A DNA stretch of 43,241 nucleotides from Bacillota bacterium. GTDB lineage: Bacteria; Bacillota; Sulfobacillia; Sulfobacillales; Sulfobacillaceae. Every line of letters starts with the position of its first letter. Position 1 is the stretch's first letter. Position numbers and translations under genes: made by a program. Shown here piece by piece: positions 41,682-43,241 of this stretch. Under the pieces are notes generated by a model. That model searched no databases. It was not told the origin of the DNA and saw nothing but the letters and a program-made list of their open reading frames with translations. The DNA is taken from NCBI GenBank assembly GCA_021797825.1, contig JAJZZA010000026.1, positions 1 through 43,241 of the forward strand, read 5' to 3'.

Positions 41682-42392
41682 GCCGGTCAACACCGCGAAC
41701 GACCACGCGCTTTTAAGGGCCGAACTGCCGGTAATGCGGCCTTTTAGGGCCCCTATCGCCAGCGCCGTGCCCAATGACAGACCCCAACTCCAATTTCTCG
41801 CCGCCAGCAGGGATCCCCCCCACAGATAGGGCACAATCGGGGGCACTGAGCCGACCAGCACGGCGGCTCCCATCACCGCCGCGTTGGCCAGCGGCCCTTC
41901 CATCCGCGCCTCGTGAATGCCCCAGGCCTCTCGCATCATAAACCGCAGCCACCGCGGCCGGGAGGCCACAATATTTCGCTCCACCGCAGCCAGTTCCGGG
42001 AACGGAACCCCAATCTCCCTTAACAACTGCCGCACTTCACCGCGTTCGTGATCCGGGTGGCGCAGAATTTCGGTCTGTTGGTCCTCCGTTTGCTTGCGCA
42101 TAAAGTCGTTTTGCGAGTGTGTCGCCAGATACGAACCAACCGCCATCGAAACCATCGCCGCGCCCACCGCCGATAGCCCCGCAATCACGATGGCGCGATG
42201 CGGCTGATGGCCGAGCGACTCGCCGGACAGCAAGCCAACGGTGGCCACCAATCCGTCATTCACCCCAAAAATGGCTTCCCGCACAAGTCCGGCGCCGGTT
42301 CTGATTTTCGGGTCGCCAGCCGGCTGCGCCGGGGGCGCAGGCGCGGTGTTTTGACCACCCAAACCATTTTGTGCTCGTCTGCGGGCCATCAT
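41625..42392 (-). CDS. VIT1/CCC1 family transporter
   Basis: 255 residues. Two N-terminal helices with REAIFGVNDGLVATVGLLSG and AGLSAVGAAMVSMAVGSYLATHSQ are the VIT signature. A cytoplasmic helical segment rich in Glu/His follows (DHERGEVRQLLREIG), then three further helices (LANAAVMGAAVLVGSVPPIVPYLW; SLGTALAIGALKG; FAVLTGLSATVGALIGLGLG). VIT/CCC1 proteins move Fe2+ or Mn2+ out of the cytosol, useful for an organism exposed to metals. Starts ATG ATG at 42392; AAGGGG precedes. Its 3' end overlaps the convergent glycosyltransferase gene. Confidence 0.88.
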   Translation of the reverse strand: MMARRRAQNGLGGQNTAPAPPAQPAGDPKIRTGAGLVREAIFGVNDGLVATVGLLSGESLGHQPHRAIVIAGLSAVGAAMVSMAVGSYLATHSQNDFMRKQTEDQQTEILRHPDHERGEVRQLLREIGVPFPELAAVERNIVASRPRWLRFMMREAWGIHEARMEGPLANAAVMGAAVLVGSVPPIVPYLWGGSLLAARNWSWGLSLGTALAIGALKGRITGSSALKSAWSFAVLTGLSATVGALIGLGLGVRGG

Positions 42393-42441
42393 GACACCCC
42401 TTCAATGCGATGGTGTCAGTCTCCCCCGATGCCAGCCCATT

Positions 42442-42915
42442 TTATAACCGCACCGCAGCCAAGACATCCCGTTCGTCGGCTCCCATATCCGGGGGCAGCC
42501 GGTTGACCGGCCAAAATTGCAGGGCGGTAATCTCCGCCAATTCCACAGCCATCTCCCCGCCAATTCGGTGCACCCGGTAGAAAAACCGCAAGGAATGATA
42601 GGGACGCGAAAAAAAGGCGAAAAAACTGTCGCGAAATGCCAGCAGCGGGCCGGCCTTCACTTGCAGTCCGGTCTCTTCCTGAAACTCCCGCTGCAGTCCC
42701 TCATCCAGCGTTTCCCAAGGTTCAATTCCGCCCCCCGGGAAGTCCCACAGGCCGGTAAACCGCGAACGGCTCAACAGCACCTGATTGCCGTCCAGCAGAA
42801 TGCCGTAGACGGCGGGACGAAACCGCACATCCGCGGCTAAAACCCTCCGCGTGGTGCCGTCGATACCCCGGCAGCTGATAAGTTTTCCGGTTGCGGACGG
42901 CGGTTTGGCCATCAT
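42442..42915 (-). CDS. NUDIX hydrolase
   Basis: 157 residues. The Nudix box is complete: GGGIEPWETLDEGLQREF then QEETGL (Gx5Ex7REUxEExGU). It hydrolyses a nucleoside diphosphate linked to another moiety; the substrate is unknown. The N-terminal segment (RRVLAADVRFRPAVYGILLDG) forms the first strands of the fold. ATG 42915 with AAAGGGGAC upstream. In the same direction as, and 49 bases ahead of, the VIT gene, so cotranscription is possible. Confidence 0.93.
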   Translation of the reverse strand: MMAKPPSATGKLISCRGIDGTTRRVLAADVRFRPAVYGILLDGNQVLLSRSRFTGLWDFPGGGIEPWETLDEGLQREFQEETGLQVKAGPLLAFRDSFFAFFSRPYHSLRFFYRVHRIGGEMAVELAEITALQFWPVNRLPPDMGADERDVLAAVRL

Positions 42916-43061
42916 CGTCCCCTTTGTTTGCCGTTATGGGTTAGGTGGCTGAGGCCATCCCGCACGCTCCCGCCGCCTTTGCTGTCCCCTGCGGCCATGT
43001 TACCATGAAATCCAGCAGTCAGTGCGGTCGCGGATGCAATCTGCGCAGGAGGAGCCCATAG

Positions 43062-43241
43062 ATGACCTCATTAACCGGCGTAATACCCATTGCCCTTACC
43101 CCATTTGACCCCGACGGCGCGGTCGATCACGCCTCGATTGCCCAACTGACGGCGTTTTATCGGCGATCGGGGGCGTCCGCCATCACCATCTTGGGCATTA
43201 TGGGCGAGGCTGCCAAACTGTCGGATCGCGAGCGGGAAGCG
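43062..43241 (+). CDS. Dihydrodipicolinate synthase/NAL family protein, 5' part
   Basis: ATG 43062, with AGGAGGAGCC upstream, gives 60 codons before the window ends. GVIPIALTPFDPDGAVD and ITILGIMGEAAKLSDRERE are the N-terminal barrel strands of the DapA superfamily (class I Schiff-base lyases). The usual GTTGE motif reads GIMGE here, which points to a family member other than true DapA. It is divergent from the NUDIX gene; the 146 bases between them would hold both promoters. Confidence 0.82.
   Translation, partial: MTSLTGVIPIALTPFDPDGAVDHASIAQLTAFYRRSGASAITILGIMGEAAKLSDREREA

Overview
The window is GC-rich and reads like the chromosome of a Gram-positive (Bacillota) chemolithotroph of the Sulfobacillus type. 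The signs are a sulfide:quinone oxidoreductase / TusA / DsrE sulfur operon, a B12-dependent class II ribonucleotide reductase with its NrdR repressor, strong AGGAGG ribosome binding sites, and frequent GTG and TTG starts. The genus is an inference; no rRNA or tRNA is present to confirm it.

Layout. 1-1.2 kb is mobile-element debris: the 3' end of a group II intron with the tail of its reverse transcriptase (minus), an IS3-type orfA with an internal stop (plus), and a gene fragment. 1.3-2.85 kb holds a membrane-anchored lipoprotein-like gene with a zinc-ribbon tail and a broken ParA-like ATPase. 2.9-7.4 kb holds release factor 3 (minus) and aconitase (plus). 7.4-8.9 kb is a Fur-family regulator with a NicO/UreH-like metal permease, whose promoter carries a sequence matching the nickel-regulator (Nur) operator. 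9.2-12.1 kb is the sulfur operon dsrE-tusA-sqr-DUF1641.

12.7-25.1 kb is the most distinctive part: a long minus-strand catabolic cluster. It contains an NCS1 permease, a three-subunit molybdenum hydroxylase, an AllA-like ureidoglycolate lyase, a barbiturase/cyanuric-acid-hydrolase family ring-opening enzyme, an FAH-family enzyme, an amidase, an unannotated small ORF and an AtzA/TrzA-type deaminase. A formamidase-like gene lies next to it. Together they fit an oxidative pyrimidine route: deamination to uracil, Mo-dependent hydroxylation to barbiturate, ring opening to ureidomalonate, then cleavage to malonate and urea. The substrate is inferred.

25.2-30.2 kb has a GH1 beta-glucosidase, nrdJ and nrdR, with a clear NrdR-box-like promoter. 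30.2-35.1 kb has a small membrane protein, an unusual fusion of a protein mannosyltransferase with a PQQ-type beta-propeller, YajQ, a CoA-binding protein and a membrane protein. At 35.09-35.34 kb is a glutaredoxin-like gene whose only internal stop is a UGA exactly where the first catalytic cysteine should be. It is followed at the right distance by a hairpin of bacterial-SECIS shape, so it is either a selenoprotein candidate or a fresh pseudogene. 35.6-36.0 kb holds two-component-system debris. 36.2-40.3 kb is an operon of an MFS transporter, an acyl-CoA synthetase and an acyltransferase. The end carries a GT4 glycosyltransferase overlapping a convergent VIT-family transporter, a NUDIX hydrolase and the start of a DapA-family gene.
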